Counted from the stretch's first letter, positions 45,237 through 54,247 are shown. The stretch: 64,000 nt of DNA from an uncultured SAR324 cluster bacterium (GCA_905182865.1 CAJJCY010000003.1:221001-285000); one strand, 5' to 3'. The notes: generated from the letters alone by a model not told the origin. Numbers and translations are program-made.

Positions 45237-48200
45237 ATGTTCACCCACCTTCATCTTCACACGCAATATTCTCTGCTTGAGGGAGCAATCCGAATTAAAG
45301 ATTTGGTTACTGCACTCAAAAAACATGGTTTTGAATCCTGTGCTGTTACCGATCATGGAAACATGTTTGGTGCCGTTGAATTTTTCCACACTTTGAAGGA
45401 AGAAGGCTTAAAGCCAATTATCGGAATGGGTGCATCTGTTATTGAAGATAACCCTGAGGAGGTTTTAACCGAATCCGGACCTGCAAAATCTTCCATTGGA
45501 CAGACTCAATTTCTTTGTCAGAATCGGCTGGGTTATCACAATTTGGGTTTTCTGGCGAGCCTCAGCTACACCGAAGGTAAAGTCAAGGGAGCCCCCTGCA
45601 TCAATCATCAACTGCTGGAAAAATATAACGAGGGTTTGATTGCCCTCAGCGGCGGAATGAAGGGACAGATCAACAAACATTTTCTTGACGGACGTCCGGA
45701 TGACGCACGTAGAGTTGCGCTTTGGTACAGAGATGTTTTTAGCAACCGTTATTATATTGAACTACAGAATACAGGACTTCCAGAACAACAGGAATTGAAC
45801 CAACAGTTAATACGTTTAGGACATGAACTCGATATTCCTCTTGTCGGCACAAACGACTGCCTTTATCTCACTCCTGAAGAAGCTGAGGCACAGTATATTC
45901 TCTCGCTGATGGGTCTGCAGCGCAGAGTCACAGATGAAGGTGTTCCTCAACAACTTGGAAGTCAGCGTTACCTGAAAAGTCCGGAAGAGATGCTCTCGGC
46001 ATTTGCGGAACTTCCATCGACTGCATTGAATAATACCAGTATAATTGCAGAGCAATGCGATGTCTCTTTGGAAAATAAAAAAACATTTCTGCCGCAAATT
46101 GCCACAAGAGAATCTGAAACTCTTGATTCAAGACTACGCGAAGATGCCGAAAAAGGATTGAAAGACCGATTGGTAAAACTTTATGAACTTTATGCTCCGG
46201 AGGTTCCGTTTGAGGAATTTCGGGAACCTTACATTGAGCGTTTAAGTTTTGAACTGGAGGTAATCATTCAAATGGAATTTCCAGGTTACTTTTTGATTGT
46301 TTCTGAATTTATAAAATGGGCAAAAGATAACGGCGTTTCGGTTGGCCCCGGAAGGGGTTCCGGAGCAGGTTCGCTAGTCGCTTATGCTTTACTCATCACG
46401 GATATTGATCCCCTGCGCTACGGGCTGCTTTTTGAGAGATTCCTTAATCCATATCGTGTAAACCTACCGGATTTCGATATTGATTTTGATGTAGAGGGCA
46501 GAGAAAAAGTAATAGAGCACGTTCGTGAAAAATACGGAGACAAAAATGTATGCCAAATATCCACTTTTGGTTCACTCAAAGCAAAAGCGGTCGTGCGTGG
46601 TGTAGCGCGGGTGCTGAATTTTCCATATTCTGAAGCAGATAAAATCGCAAAACTTGTTCCAAATGATTTGAATATCACTCTTGATCAGGCGCTGGCTAAA
46701 GTGCCTGAACTGGCACTGCTTGCTGCAGAAGGCAGTGAAAATGAACAGCGTTTGATTAAGTTCAGCCGGCAACTGGAAGACCTGAACACTCATTTGGGAA
46801 CCCACGCTGCTGGAGTGATTATCATGGATCAGGATATCCGTGAAGTGATGCCGGTCTGTACTGGAAAAGAAGGTGTGCTGCAGTCGATGTATCCAATGAA
46901 ATATGCAGAGGACCAGGGTGCAGTCAAGTTTGATTTCCTTGGTTTGCAAAACCTTTCCACCATTGACAATACTCTTGACCTGATCAAAACAAGCCGTCAG
47001 GATTCTGCCTCAATCGACATCTCCAGTATACCCATGGACGATTCCTTAACTTTCGATTTATTCTGCCGTGCAGATACAATCGGAGTTTTCCAGCTGGAAT
47101 CGTCAGGTATGAAACGACTGGTATCTAACATGCAGCCCTCAGTTTTTGGAGATATTGTTGCAATTCTGGCACTTTACCGCCCGGGCCCTCTTGGTTCCGG
47201 AATGGTTAAGGATTATGTTGAGTGCAAACATGGACGAAAGAGAGTTATTTATCCACATCCACTTATGACGGATATTTTACGGGAAACATACGGTGTACTT
47301 GTCTATCAGGAACAAATCATTCAGGGCGTGCAGGTCCTTGCCGGATTTTCTCTGGGACAGGCAGATTTGTTACGTCGTGCGATTGGAAAAAAGACTCCGG
47401 AAGTCCTGGCTGAACAGCGTCTACAATTCGTTGAAGGCTGCCTGAAAAACCCAGAGTTTGTTGAGAAATGTCCTAAATCCAGTACTCCGGAAGAAAAAGC
47501 TAATGAAATATTTGAGCTAATAGAGCAATTTGCTGAATACGGTTTTAACAAAAGCCACGCAGCTGCTTATGCTATAATTTCATATCAAACTGCATTTCTC
47601 AAGGCGCATTATCCTGTTCAGCTGATGGCTGCATTGTTCAATGGTTCCATCAACAACCAGGACAACGTCATCAGTTACATTAGTGAATGCAAGGCAATGG
47701 GTGTCAATGTTTTGCCTCCGGATGTGAATCACAGCGCAAAAACTTTTACGGTTGCACCAACCGGTTTCAGAATCTCAGTCAGAACAATCTCGCACTTTGA
47801 ACGTGACTTCTGCGGTACCAGTCCAGAAAAAGAAACAGTTCCTGAAGAATGGATTGAGCCGCTCCGGAATTCCATGAAAATACTTAAAAATCGCGATTTC
47901 AAAGAAGAGGCTGAATTTCTGGAAATTTTTGCTCAAAACACAGAATCTTTAAGTGGGGAATTAAATACACTGAACTCTAAAGTCAATATTGCAATCTTTG
48001 ATTTGAAGTCACCATTTTCTGCCTGGCTGCGCCGGGAAGCCCGGATTGAAGTCATTCGTTTTGGTTTGAATGCTGTTAAAAACGTGGGCTCAAAAGCAGT
48101 TGATGCAATTTTGAAGGTACGTAACGAACATGGACAATTGACTGATTTTATGGAATTCATGAAAAAAGTGGATTTGAAGGAAGTCAATAAACGAATGATT

Positions 48201-49061
48201 GAAACACTGGTCAAGTGCGGTGCCTTCGATTCACTGCATGAAAACCGTTCGCAATTGTTTGCTGCAATCGACAGTGCCTTTCATTTATCACAGGAATTTC
48301 ATCGTGCTGAAGAGCCTTTGCAGGATTCCATGTTTGAATTGATGGATGCAGGCGATGCAGAAGCTACCAAAACTCAGCTTGAATTTCCTGAAGTCAGGAA
48401 CTGGCCCAAACGGGAACGTTTAAATCAGGAAAAGACGGCACTAGGCTTTTATGTTTCAGGACATCCGCTGGACAGTTATGTCTCAGAAATTAAAATCCTG
48501 GCTACCACCACCTCTAAAATGAAAGAGGGTCTGCTTGCAGAAAAAGATAAGGTTTCTTTGGTTGGAATCGTTGTCAATAATACTGTCCGTCTAAACCAAA
48601 GCAACGAAAAGTTTGCCATTGTCACACTTGAAGATACACGAGGAACCATTGAGTTTCCTGTCTTTGCTTCGGTTTATGAGAAGGTGGGAGAATTGCTGGA
48701 AAGCGACGATCCACTTTTGATTTCCGGTCGTGTGAATTATCGGGATGAGGAGGTGGGAATGTTTGTGGACAATGTACACAGGCTGAGTGAACTCAGGGAA
48801 ACTGAGGCAAAAAGCATGTTGATAAAAATAGGTGCTGAATCCCTGAATCATGAATCTGTCAGTTTACTGCGAAAGACTCTGCAAAAATATTCTGGTGACA
48901 AGCCTTTCACATTTTCAGTTCAAACACCTGAAGCCGTTTCTGTAACCATTACCCCCGAAGAGCGGATCAACATTACGTCAACGCTGATTGAAGAACTGGA
49001 GGAAATTCTTCCTCATCAGACGCTGGAATTTGGTTACCCATCCCTTAAAAATTTCCGCTAA
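45237..49061 (+). CDS. dnaE: DNA polymerase III alpha subunit
   Basis: Replicative polymerase, 1274 residues, intact. N-terminal PHP domain FTHLHLHTQYSLLEG and AVTDHGNMFGAVEF, with most metal ligands retained. C-family polymerase core: VGPGRGSGAGSLVAYAL, the catalytic aspartates in LPDFDIDF (about residue 408-413), VCQISTFGSLKAKAV, HAAGVIIMD, VKFDFLGLQNLS, IVAILALYRPGPLGSGMV, VYQEQIIQG, FAEYGFNKSHAAAYA. A helix-hairpin-helix region (KNVGSKAVDAIL) and an OB-fold (VSLVGIVVNNTVRLNQ) precede the C-terminal tau-binding part. A stretch of about 60 residues near 870-930 (around SLSGELNTLNSKVN) looks like a lineage-specific insert. Confidence 0.96.
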   Translation: MFTHLHLHTQYSLLEGAIRIKDLVTALKKHGFESCAVTDHGNMFGAVEFFHTLKEEGLKPIIGMGASVIEDNPEEVLTESGPAKSSIGQTQFLCQNRLGYHNLGFLASLSYTEGKVKGAPCINHQLLEKYNEGLIALSGGMKGQINKHFLDGRPDDARRVALWYRDVFSNRYYIELQNTGLPEQQELNQQLIRLGHELDIPLVGTNDCLYLTPEEAEAQYILSLMGLQRRVTDEGVPQQLGSQRYLKSPEEMLSAFAELPSTALNNTSIIAEQCDVSLENKKTFLPQIATRESETLDSRLREDAEKGLKDRLVKLYELYAPEVPFEEFREPYIERLSFELEVIIQMEFPGYFLIVSEFIKWAKDNGVSVGPGRGSGAGSLVAYALLITDIDPLRYGLLFERFLNPYRVNLPDFDIDFDVEGREKVIEHVREKYGDKNVCQISTFGSLKAKAVVRGVARVLNFPYSEADKIAKLVPNDLNITLDQALAKVPELALLAAEGSENEQRLIKFSRQLEDLNTHLGTHAAGVIIMDQDIREVMPVCTGKEGVLQSMYPMKYAEDQGAVKFDFLGLQNLSTIDNTLDLIKTSRQDSASIDISSIPMDDSLTFDLFCRADTIGVFQLESSGMKRLVSNMQPSVFGDIVAILALYRPGPLGSGMVKDYVECKHGRKRVIYPHPLMTDILRETYGVLVYQEQIIQGVQVLAGFSLGQADLLRRAIGKKTPEVLAEQRLQFVEGCLKNPEFVEKCPKSSTPEEKANEIFELIEQFAEYGFNKSHAAAYAIISYQTAFLKAHYPVQLMAALFNGSINNQDNVISYISECKAMGVNVLPPDVNHSAKTFTVAPTGFRISVRTISHFERDFCGTSPEKETVPEEWIEPLRNSMKILKNRDFKEEAEFLEIFAQNTESLSGELNTLNSKVNIAIFDLKSPFSAWLRREARIEVIRFGLNAVKNVGSKAVDAILKVRNEHGQLTDFMEFMKKVDLKEVNKRMIETLVKCGAFDSLHENRSQLFAAIDSAFHLSQEFHRAEEPLQDSMFELMDAGDAEATKTQLEFPEVRNWPKRERLNQEKTALGFYVSGHPLDSYVSEIKILATTTSKMKEGLLAEKDKVSLVGIVVNNTVRLNQSNEKFAIVTLEDTRGTIEFPVFASVYEKVGELLESDDPLLISGRVNYRDEEVGMFVDNVHRLSELRETEAKSMLIKIGAESLNHESVSLLRKTLQKYSGDKPFTFSVQTPEAVSVTITPEERINITSTLIEELEEILPHQTLEFGYPSLKNFR

Positions 49062-49159
49062 TTCTACAGCAAAAAGTATTATCCTGCCTGAAAGGACCAT
49101 CAACTCGCTTGATGAAATTTCATAAATCTGAAACTACTAAATTACTAATCTAAATAAAT

Positions 49160-50607
49160 ATGATTGATTTAACAAAAAACGAATCAAAAATTCGGCAAAA
49201 CGCAAAACATTGCCGGGAACGAAAAATCAAACTTCCCACATTTGGACAGATGCAGAATCCGGAAACGATTCCGGAAGAAATCAAAGATGATCTGAAAAAC
49301 GTTGGTTTGTGGGAAACACATCCTTCCAATTTGTTTCGGATCTCCTGGAAAAATGAACCTGTCTCAGAGGGCGGTGGTTTCGGCGGTGTGAATTACATCG
49401 TTATTCCTCCGGAACTTTCAGGTGTCAAAGCAAAAATAATAGCACTGGTCGGCAAGTGGTTTCCAACCGGTGCGCATAAAGTGGGAGCGACATACGGCTG
49501 CCTGGCTCCGGCTTTAACCACCGGACAGTTTTGTCCGGGAGAAACTAAGGCAGTCTGGCCATCCACCGGAAACTACTGCAGAGGAGGGGCTTATGTGTCT
49601 TCGCTGCTGGGCTGTGACTCAATTGCTATTTTACCGGAAAATATGTCGCGCGAACGTTTTGAATGGTTGGAGAAAGTGGCTGGAGAAGTGATTGCAACTC
49701 CGGGTTGTGAAAGCAATGTGAAAGAAATATTTGATAAATGCTGGGAACTGAAAAACACACGGAACGATATCCAGATCTTCAATCAGTTCGAAGAATTTGG
49801 AAATCCGCTTTGGCATTATATGGTAACAGGCAAAGCTGCTGAAGAAGCTTTGAAACAGGAAATGGGTGTAAACAGTAGATTTGCCGGTGCCATTTCCTCT
49901 TCCGGATCTGCAGGATCAATGGCCTTTGGATATTATTTAAAAGAAAAATTTCCCGGTTCAAAATTGGCTGTTGCGGAGGCCTTGCAGTGTCCCACTCTGT
50001 TGAACAACGGTTTTGGAGATCACCGAATAGAAGGCATCGGCGACAAACATGTGCCGTGGATTCACGACTGCAAAAACACGGATATGGTAATTGGAGTTGA
50101 TGATGAGACTGCAGTCCGTTTGCTTCGGCTTTTCAATGAGGATACAGGTAGGGAAACCCTGGCACACTACGGTGTGAATCCCGAATTAGCGAAGCAGTTG
50201 GACCTGTTGGGTATTTCCGGAATTGGGAACGTTCTTGCGGCTGTCAAATTTGCAAAATATTATGAGTTGACCGAAGACGATTACGTGATTACAATTTTGA
50301 CAGATTCAATGGAACTTTACGGTTCGCGTATTGAAGAACTAACAGCAGAACGGGGCGCATACACAATCATTGATGCACACAAAGATATGCAGTTGATGAT
50401 GGATTCCGGAATTGAAAATGTCTGGAATTGACACATTATGAAAAGAAAAGAATCCACAATCTCAAATATTTCACCTGGATAGAGCAACAGGGACGTGAAC
50501 TTGATGAATTGAATTCACAATGGTACGATCACGATTCTTACTGGAACAGCATTTTTTCGCTCGCCCCGAAAATTGATGAGTTGATTGAAGAATTTAACGG
50601 TAAGTGA
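49160..50607 (+). CDS. PLP-dependent (tryptophan-synthase-beta/cysteine-synthase fold) enzyme of unknown reaction; frame broken near 50424
   Basis: Fold-type II PLP protein of about 482 residues when repaired. The likely Schiff-base Lys is in WFPTGAHKVGATYG; WPSTGNYCRGGAYVS is the substrate loop and AISSSGSAGSMAFGYYL the phosphate-binding Ser/Gly loop. The frame ends at a TGA after ENVWN, but adding one G (TGGAA to TGGGAA) continues the protein as ELTHYEKKRIHNLKYFTWIE and on to a stop at 50605-50607, so the gene is longer than the first frame suggests. The family is widespread and annotated only as PLP-dependent beta-subunit-like protein; I cannot name a substrate. Confidence 0.8.
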
Positions 50608-50631
50608 AGACACCCCATATTCCAGTTTCAT

Positions 50632-50746
50632 TGTCATTCCAGGCAGCGAAGCAAAGACTCGGAATCCAGTGGTGTGGTTTAATATTTCGCTTACAAAAAG
50701 GACGTGTATACTGCATTCAGGATCATGTCCGGGATGGCAAGACATG
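50632..50746. repeat. Degenerate MITE-like inverted element (GTCATTCC...GGAATCCAG type)
   Basis: The left arm (about 50632-50670) begins TGTCATTCC and ends GGAATCCAGT; the right arm (about 50710-50746), read on the minus strand, is a diverged version ending TGAATGCAGT. This is the layout of the common small intergenic inverted elements with GTCATTCC/GGAATCC arms. A related, also degenerate, copy is at 61258-61350. No coding capacity. Confidence 0.45.
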
Positions 50747-50771
50747 TGGACATGAAGTTAATTCTATTATT

Positions 50772-50800
50772 AAAATTAAGTAACGTGTCCCATTAATTAA
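50772..50800 (+). repeat. Partial copy of the GAATTAAGTATCGTGTCC repeat
   Basis: Reads AAATTAAGTAACGTGTCCC and then ATTAATTAA; it matches the right half of the better copies at 52116-52180, 52790-52856 and 57245-57305. It is the most diverged of the four and lies just before the DUF1244 gene. Confidence 0.4.
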
Positions 50801-50839
50801 TTCGAAACAAAATTAAGGCCCTTAACTAGAAAGTAAAAA

Positions 50840-51085
50840 ATGAAAACAGAAACACGTACAGAAATTGAAGCCGCCGTTTTCCGCAGGCTGGTGAGTCATC
50901 TTGATTCACGCAAGGATGTACAGAACCTTGACCTGATGAATCTTTCCGGCTTTTGCCGCAACTGTCTGGCCAAGTGGTATTCAGCCGAGTCTGTGGAGCG
51001 CGGAGAGGAGATCACTGTTGATTCTGCCAAAGAAATCGTCTATGGTATGACCTACGGAGAGTGGAAAGATAGGTATCAGAAATAA
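50840..51085 (+). CDS. DUF1244 family protein
   Basis: 81 residues, matching the whole conserved DUF1244 core: AAVFRRLVSHLDSRKDVQNL, DLMNLSGFCRNCLAKWY and AKEIVYGMTYGEWKDRYQ. The two cysteines of FCRNCL are the conserved pair. Function unknown; members are small soluble proteins common in Proteobacteria. It lies 40 bp upstream of the aldo/keto reductase gene on the same strand, probably in the same transcript. Confidence 0.88.
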   Translation: MKTETRTEIEAAVFRRLVSHLDSRKDVQNLDLMNLSGFCRNCLAKWYSAESVERGEEITVDSAKEIVYGMTYGEWKDRYQK

Positions 51086-51125
51086 TTAACAGCCTTTTTG
51101 ATCATTCAAATTAGAAGGATAAATA

Positions 51126-52112
51126 ATGAAAACACGAAAACTGGGCCTTGACGGACCCGATGTTTCGGCCATTGGCCTCGGCTGCATGAGCTTTGCAGGA
51201 TCTTTCGGAGCCACAGATAAAGCAGAAAGCTTCGAATGCCTCGACTCTGCACGTGATCAGGGCATTACTTTTCTGGACACAGCCGAAATATATGGGAAAG
51301 GCTATTCTGAAGAATTGATTGGGGAATACCAGCAGGCACGGGGACACCGCTTCAGTATTGCAACCAAAGGCGGAATGGTTGTCGGAGGGAAGCGTGGCGA
51401 AAATGACAATTCTGAATCTGCATTGCGTACGGCACTGGAAGGTTCGCTGAAACGCCTCAAAGTTGAACATGTGGAGCTTTACTACATTCACCGCCGGGAC
51501 TGGTCGATTGAGATTGAAGACGTGGCGGAAACTCTTGCTAAATTCAAAAGCGAAGGTAAAATTGGCGGTTTCGGATTTTCAGAAATAGCACCTTCTTCGC
51601 TACGTCGAGCTCATGCCGTTCATCCGGTAACGGCCGTGCAGAATGAATATTCACTCTGGACACGTTATCCGGAACTTGGAATGCTGCAGACCTGCGCTGA
51701 ACTGGGTGTTGCTTTTGTACCTTTCTCCCCTCTGGCAAGGGCAATGCTAACGGATACTTTCCCGGATCCTACCGATTTCCATGATACAGATATCCGCAAA
51801 AACATGCCTCGTTTTCTGGAACCAAATTTCTCAGCCAACTGCAAAATGATTTCCAGTTTCCGTGACTTTGCCCGATCCCGTGGATGGAGCACAACAGAAG
51901 CCGCACTGGCTTGGGTTCTGGACCAGGAAGAGCATCTGATACCGATTCCAGGAACACGAAGTGGGGCACATCTAAAAGAGTGGGCTGGAGCAACTGAGAT
52001 TAAACTTACAGATGAAGACAGGACAGAAATTGAACGGATTTTGCCTGTTGGATTTGCGCATGGAGATCGCTACTCGGATGAGCTGATTGTGGGAATCGAA
52101 CGCTATTGCTGA
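51126..52112 (+). CDS. Aldo/keto reductase
   Basis: 328-residue NADPH-dependent TIM-barrel reductase. The catalytic tetrad is visible: Asp and Tyr in FLDTAEIYGKGYSEELIG, Lys in SIATKGGMV and His in YYIHRRD. C-terminal cofactor motif IPIPGTRSGAHLKEW. The N-terminus VSAIGLGCMSFAG is typical of the AKR11/AKR13-type subfamilies that reduce aldehydes and ketones. Good AAGGAT ribosome site. The stop codon lies at the edge of the repeat at 52116. Confidence 0.92.
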   Translation: MKTRKLGLDGPDVSAIGLGCMSFAGSFGATDKAESFECLDSARDQGITFLDTAEIYGKGYSEELIGEYQQARGHRFSIATKGGMVVGGKRGENDNSESALRTALEGSLKRLKVEHVELYYIHRRDWSIEIEDVAETLAKFKSEGKIGGFGFSEIAPSSLRRAHAVHPVTAVQNEYSLWTRYPELGMLQTCAELGVAFVPFSPLARAMLTDTFPDPTDFHDTDIRKNMPRFLEPNFSANCKMISSFRDFARSRGWSTTEAALAWVLDQEEHLIPIPGTRSGAHLKEWAGATEIKLTDEDRTEIERILPVGFAHGDRYSDELIVGIERYC

Positions 52113-52115
52113 TTT

Positions 52116-52180
52116 GAAGAATTACCGGGACATGATGTGTGTCATTTTTCAGAATTAAGTATTGTGTCACTTTAATTATT
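52116..52180 (+). repeat. Dispersed ~65-bp repeat, copy flanking the FrnE gene on the left
   Basis: Shares TTGAAGAATTA, GGGACAT, GTGTGTCATTTTT and GAATTAAGTATTGTGTC, in that order and spacing, with the copy at 52790-52856. The GGGACA end and TGTC(C) end are inverted, while ATTAAG-GTGTC is partly repeated directly, giving a REP-like structure. It ends one base before the ATG of the FrnE-like gene. Confidence 0.7.
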
Positions 52181-52793
52181 ATGTCAATGAAAACAACTAA
52201 AATACTGGAAATCTTCAGCGATTTCGTCTGACCGTGGTGCTACCTCGTCACCGGGCGTGTCGAACGATTGAAAAATAAATACGGACTGACCGTGCTCTGG
52301 ACACACTTTCCGCTGCACCCGGAGACTCCGGATTCTGGGCTTTCGCTGGAAGATTTGTTTCAGGGACGGGGCGCTGACATCGAGGCAATGAAGCAGCGCA
52401 TGTCTGCTTTGATGACCGAGGAAAACTTGGCTTACGGAAACCGTTCCCACACATATAACAGCCGACTTGCACAGGAACTCGCGAAGTGGGGCGAATCGTT
52501 TCCGGAAGGAGAGGCGCTGAACCTGAAACTCTTTGAGGCATATTTCGCAGAGGGTCGCAACCTCGCCAGAACCCTTGGTACTGCTGGAAGTTGCTGAAAC
52601 TGCTGGGCTGGACCGTGATGCAGCTGAAGAGATGATCAGTAAACGCAGTTTCCGGGATGCGGTGGACGCCGATTGGAAACGTGCTCGCGAGCTTGGTGTC
52701 ACCGGAGTCCCGACTTTCGTTTCCGGAAATCAAGGACTTGTGGGAGCACAGCCTTATGAGGCACTGGAGCAGTTGATCCGGACAAGCGCTTGA
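52181..52793 (+). CDS. FrnE/DsbA-family oxidoreductase with UGA at the first active-site Cys (candidate selenoprotein); second frame break near 52571
   Basis: From ATG 52181 the frame reads KILEIFSDFV, then TGA (52229-52231, codon 17), then PWCYLVTGRVERLKNKYG. FrnE-type proteins have FSDFVCPWCY here, so the TGA replaces exactly the first Cys of CPWC, the classic selenocysteine pattern (U-P-W-C). A hairpin 13 nt past the UGA pairs TCG/CGA and CAC/GTG around the loop CGGGC (52252-52256), 20 nt after UGA, meeting the usual bacterial SECIS spacing and G-in-loop rule. The rest is normal (TVLWTHFPLHPETP, AYGNRSHTYNSRLAQELAKW, cis-Pro GVTGVPTFVSGN) apart from one base lost or gained near 52571. Alternative: a decaying or misread gene. 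Flanked by near-identical 65-bp repeats. Confidence 0.65.
52232..52266 (+). promoter_or_regulatory. Candidate bacterial SECIS hairpin after the in-frame UGA
   Basis: Pairs T245-A263, C246-G262, G247-C261 (last three digits of positions 52245 etc.), a U-U mismatch, then C249-G259, A250-T258, C251-G257, closing a five-base loop CGGGC at 52252-52256. The loop starts 20 nt after the UGA and has G at its second position, both within the published bSECIS model. A competing GGTG/CACC stem (52236-52239 with 52249-52252) also exists. Stem is short (six pairs), so the support is moderate. Confidence 0.45.
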
Positions 52794-52856
52794 AGAATTA
52801 TGGGGACATTAAGTGTGTCATTTTTTTGAATTAAGTATCGTGTCCTCTTAATTTTT
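52790..52856 (+). repeat. Dispersed ~65-bp repeat, copy flanking the FrnE gene on the right
   Basis: Starts with TTGAAGAATTATGGGGACAT inside the FrnE stop codon region and continues AAGTGTGTCATTTTTTTG and AATTAAGTATCGTGTCC. Same orientation as the copy at 52116-52180, so the FrnE gene is bracketed by direct repeats 674 bp apart. Confidence 0.7.
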
Positions 52857-53000
52857 CCATTAAAAGTTTTAAATCCCGTGGATGTTTGAATCCAGCGGCG
52901 GGCCTTAAAATTCCCCTTCCAAACGGTACGATTGTGCTGAATCCCGGGTCAAGTCTTAGATGACAAAACAATTCTCATCAGCAAAACAAGTTTTTAATCT

Positions 53001-53342
53001 ATGAAATTTGAATATATTTCCCCAATAAATCATATGGACACTTTCTGCAAATTCAGTATTGGACAAATCATCCACCATCTACGATTTGATTACAGGGGGG
53101 TAATCGTCGATGTTGATGCCGACTTTCAGGGATCAGAAGAATGGTACCGTGAAATGGCAAAAAGCAAACCTCCGCGTGACAAACCCTGGTATCATGTGCT
53201 GGTCGATCAGTCAAACACCACAACTTATGTGGCAGAACAAAACCTTGAAGAAGAACCTTCTCCCCAACCAGTCCATCACCCTCTTGTAGCACAGTATTTC
53301 AACTGTTTCGAGGAAGGCTGCTACCAGACTGATTTCTGCTGA
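53001..53342 (+). CDS. hspQ: HspQ/YccV hemimethylated-DNA-binding family protein
   Basis: 113 residues matching the whole HspQ domain: CKFSIGQIIHHLRFDYRGVI, VDVDADFQGSEEWYREMAKS, PPRDKPWYHVLVDQ, YVAEQNLEEEPSPQPVHHP. HspQ stimulates Lon-mediated degradation and binds hemimethylated DNA in E. coli (as YccV). The ATG at 53001 gives an 11-residue lead; the second ATG at 53034 (MDTFCKF) starts closer to the conserved domain. A Cys-containing tail (FEEGCYQTDFC) is unusual. It lies alone, with the divergent repeats region upstream. Confidence 0.9.
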   Translation: MKFEYISPINHMDTFCKFSIGQIIHHLRFDYRGVIVDVDADFQGSEEWYREMAKSKPPRDKPWYHVLVDQSNTTTYVAEQNLEEEPSPQPVHHPLVAQYFNCFEEGCYQTDFC

Positions 53343-53425
53343 GTGGGTGGGTTACGTAAATTCAATTAAATATTATTGATTTACGTGTTTTCCTGAGGAT
53401 TTGAAGTAGAGTTATTAGCCGTTTA

Positions 53426-54130
53426 TTATTGCTGTTTGTTCTCAATCCATAAGTCCCTTCCAACTGTAACACAAACTGTAATGATGAAATACAGACTCGT
53501 TGTAAACAGTGCCGGCAAGAAATCAATTGTCACAAATAACAAAATAAACAAAACCGTAAGTTGTACGACAGGGTAATTAGGATAAATATCCCAAATAATC
53601 TGAATTACTTCTTTCCTGCTATCGTAAACATTCTTTAGGATTGCCGTTAAATCCTGTTTGCTGATCTCTGAAACAGGCTTTTCTCCAAGTTCAGGATAAA
53701 TATTCGATTTAAGCAAATTGACTGCATCCCGGGTTGGTTTTCCTGTCGATTGAGTGGTTTGTTTCTGCCCTAATTTTTGATTTACTTGTTGTAATTCAGA
53801 AGTGTTACGTCCTTCGTAATTTCCTTTCTTCCAGACCTGTTCATGCTGCTGCGCTGATTTCTTCTTTTTTTCCTGAATTGGATTTATGCCTTCCTTGATT
53901 TTCAATTTGGCTTCATTCCGCCTGAATCTGGCTTCCGTCAATGATACTTCGGGCCAAACACCTAAAGAAGATGATTTCTGTTTACCTTCAAATCTAAAGT
54001 CAAACCTCCAATATTTTGAGCCATTTGAATGAACCAGCAGATATAAACCTCCGCCGTCCGACAGTTTGAATTGTTTTGCTCCGGGTTTTGCATCTTTTAT
54101 CGCTGACTCTGTTAGTTTTTCCTGTTTCAT
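53426..54130 (-). CDS. Integrase arm-type DNA-binding domain (DUF4102) protein without recombinase domain, with C-terminal membrane helices
   Basis: Start chosen at ATG 54128-54130 (MKQEKLTESAIKDAKPGAK), where the domain begins and a GGAAAAAAC site precedes. Residues 1-80 are a P4-type integrase arm DNA-binding domain: KLSDGGGLYLLVHSNGSKYW, LGVWPEVSLTEARFRRNEAK, EGINPI. A Lys/Gln-rich linker leads to a core-binding-like remnant (about 128-165: LLKSNIYPELGEKPVSEISK, DLTAILKN). No tyrosine-recombinase catalytic domain follows. Instead there are two hydrophobic segments (VVQLTVLFILLFVTIDFLPA and SLYFIITVCVTVG) and a short polar end. It may be a domesticated or decayed integrase. Tandem TACCAG repeats lie 46 bp upstream of the ATG. 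Confidence 0.75.
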   Translation of the reverse strand: MKQEKLTESAIKDAKPGAKQFKLSDGGGLYLLVHSNGSKYWRFDFRFEGKQKSSSLGVWPEVSLTEARFRRNEAKLKIKEGINPIQEKKKKSAQQHEQVWKKGNYEGRNTSELQQVNQKLGQKQTTQSTGKPTRDAVNLLKSNIYPELGEKPVSEISKQDLTAILKNVYDSRKEVIQIIWDIYPNYPVVQLTVLFILLFVTIDFLPALFTTSLYFIITVCVTVGRDLWIENKQQ

Positions 54131-54144
54131 GTTTTTTCCTGTTG

Positions 54145-54197
54145 CTGGTAAATTGTAATAATATAGCAATATTTATACCAGCTATTTTACCAGTACT
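54145..54197. repeat. TACCAG tandem repeat (copy 1) upstream of the arm-domain gene, plus an inverted single unit
   Basis: Two direct units TACCAGCTATTT and TACCAGTACT start at 54176 and 54188 (12-nt period, plus strand). A single inverted unit CTGGTA lies at 54145-54150, between the tandem pair and the ATG. On the minus strand the pair reads CTGGTAAAATAGCTGGTATA and is followed by promoter-like AT-rich DNA (TATAAATATTG, TATATTATT). The location suggests the repeats are in the control region of the arm-domain gene. Confidence 0.65.
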
Positions 54198-54247
54198 GAA
54201 AAACCTCTGCAAGCGGTAAGTTGTAATTAATTTCAAAACACAGCAGA

